Source: Ignavibacteria bacterium (lineage in GTDB: Bacteria > Bacteroidota > Ignavibacteria > Kapaibacteriales > Kapaibacteriaceae). Taken from it: a stretch of DNA of 64,000 nt. Position numbers and translations under genes: made by a program. Below are positions 63,725 to 64,000 of the stretch, piece after piece. The stretch's first letter is position 1. Each line of letters begins with the position of its first letter. Where the stretch lies: positions 2,600,207 to 2,664,206 of the forward strand of contig CP054181.1 of assembly GCA_015709655.1 (NCBI GenBank), in the 5' to 3' direction. Under the pieces are notes generated by a model that was given only the letters and a program-made list of their open reading frames with translations, ran no database searches and was not told where the DNA came from.

Positions 63725-64000
63725 ATGATAAACTCACACCCACCACATCACCGGCGTAGCATTCGCCTAAGAGGTTATGATTACTCACAGTCAGGAGCAT
63801 ACTTTATAACGATCTGTACCTATCAGCGAAAATGTCTATTTGGCGAAGTAGTAAAGGCCAAAATGCAACTGAATGAATTAGGGGAGATTGTTGCAGAAGA
63901 ATGGGTAAAATCTGCTATCATTCGTCCGGAAATACATTTAGATGAATGGATTGTAATGCCCGACCATTTCCATGGGATTGTGTTGTTGCCAGACAGAGTT
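63725..64000 (+). CDS. REP-associated tyrosine transposase (Y1/HUH), partial
   Basis: The first 92 residues from the ATG at 63725; the gene runs off the right edge. It reads RRSIRLRGYDYSQSGAYFIT, CTYQRKCLFGEV and WIVMPDHFHGIVLLP. The RLRGYDYS opening and the HxH of the HUH motif in DHFHG identify the TnpA_REP/RAYT branch of IS200/IS605-like Y1 transposases. The catalytic Tyr lies outside the window. RAYTs are usually single-copy domesticated transposases that mobilise REP hairpins. Confidence 0.88.
   Translation, partial: MINSHPPHHRRSIRLRGYDYSQSGAYFITICTYQRKCLFGEVVKAKMQLNELGEIVAEEWVKSAIIRPEIHLDEWIVMPDHFHGIVLLPDRV

Overview
The window looks like a chromosome segment of an anaerobic or facultative bacterium of the Bacteroidota/Chlorobi/Ignavibacteria group. 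The evidence is two large secreted proteins with type IX secretion (T9SS) C-terminal sorting domains, many genes with A/T-rich leaders and no clear Shine-Dalgarno, NadA/NadB plus a ferredoxin-dependent 2-oxoglutarate oxidoreductase, and many TPR signalling proteins. A Kapabacteria/Ignavibacteria-like lineage fits best, but this is inference and no rRNA gene is present to settle it.

Left part (1-16.6 kb): metabolic core. A leftward operon encodes an ATP-dependent class I benzoyl-CoA reductase (BcrC-, BcrB- and a partial BcrA-type ATPase subunit running off the left edge). Divergent from it is a rightward cluster: MocA/MobA-type nucleotidyltransferase, XdhC-type chaperone, short-chain dehydrogenase, a 4-hydroxybenzoyl-CoA reductase whose gamma and alpha subunits are fused in one chain, and its beta subunit with the diagnostic extra [4Fe-4S] loop. 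Then come korA-korB (able to reduce the ferredoxin that both reductases need), a hemerythrin, and an FNR-like regulator with four candidate cluster cysteines. The same palindrome, CTATGA-N6-TCATAG, lies in the bcr/hcr divergent region and upstream of the regulator gene, suggesting one anaerobic regulon with autoregulation. nadA-nadB follow on the minus strand.

Second part (16.8-29.8 kb): five TPR-class III adenylate cyclase genes in tandem, three of them each broken by one small lesion (an A-run frameshift, a nonsense codon, a one-base deletion), plus a short relic of another copy. They are followed by a leftward TPR histidine kinase/NarL-type response regulator pair.

Third part (30-57 kb): accessory region. 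It holds a small-ORF/phosphoribosyltransferase/DprA-like operon, two T9SS cargo proteins, an unusual four-gene operon (HEPN-TM protein, lipoprotein, TerB-J protein, J-like-TM protein), secreted and membrane proteins of unknown function, an IS3-type element, HEPN relics, three copies of a DUF6933-like gene, a four-copy dispersed non-coding repeat upstream of small cargo genes, and many copies of the octamer AGGGGGCT. Several genes here are interrupted by single in-frame stops.

Right part (57-64 kb): a visibly GC-rich, foreign-looking defence island with hsdM (interrupted by a Trp-to-amber codon), hsdS, an Abi-C/HEPN-like gene and an RloC/PrrC-like anticodon-nuclease ATPase, all joined by 4-base overlaps. 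No hsdR is visible. The window ends inside a REP-associated (Y1/HUH) transposase gene.
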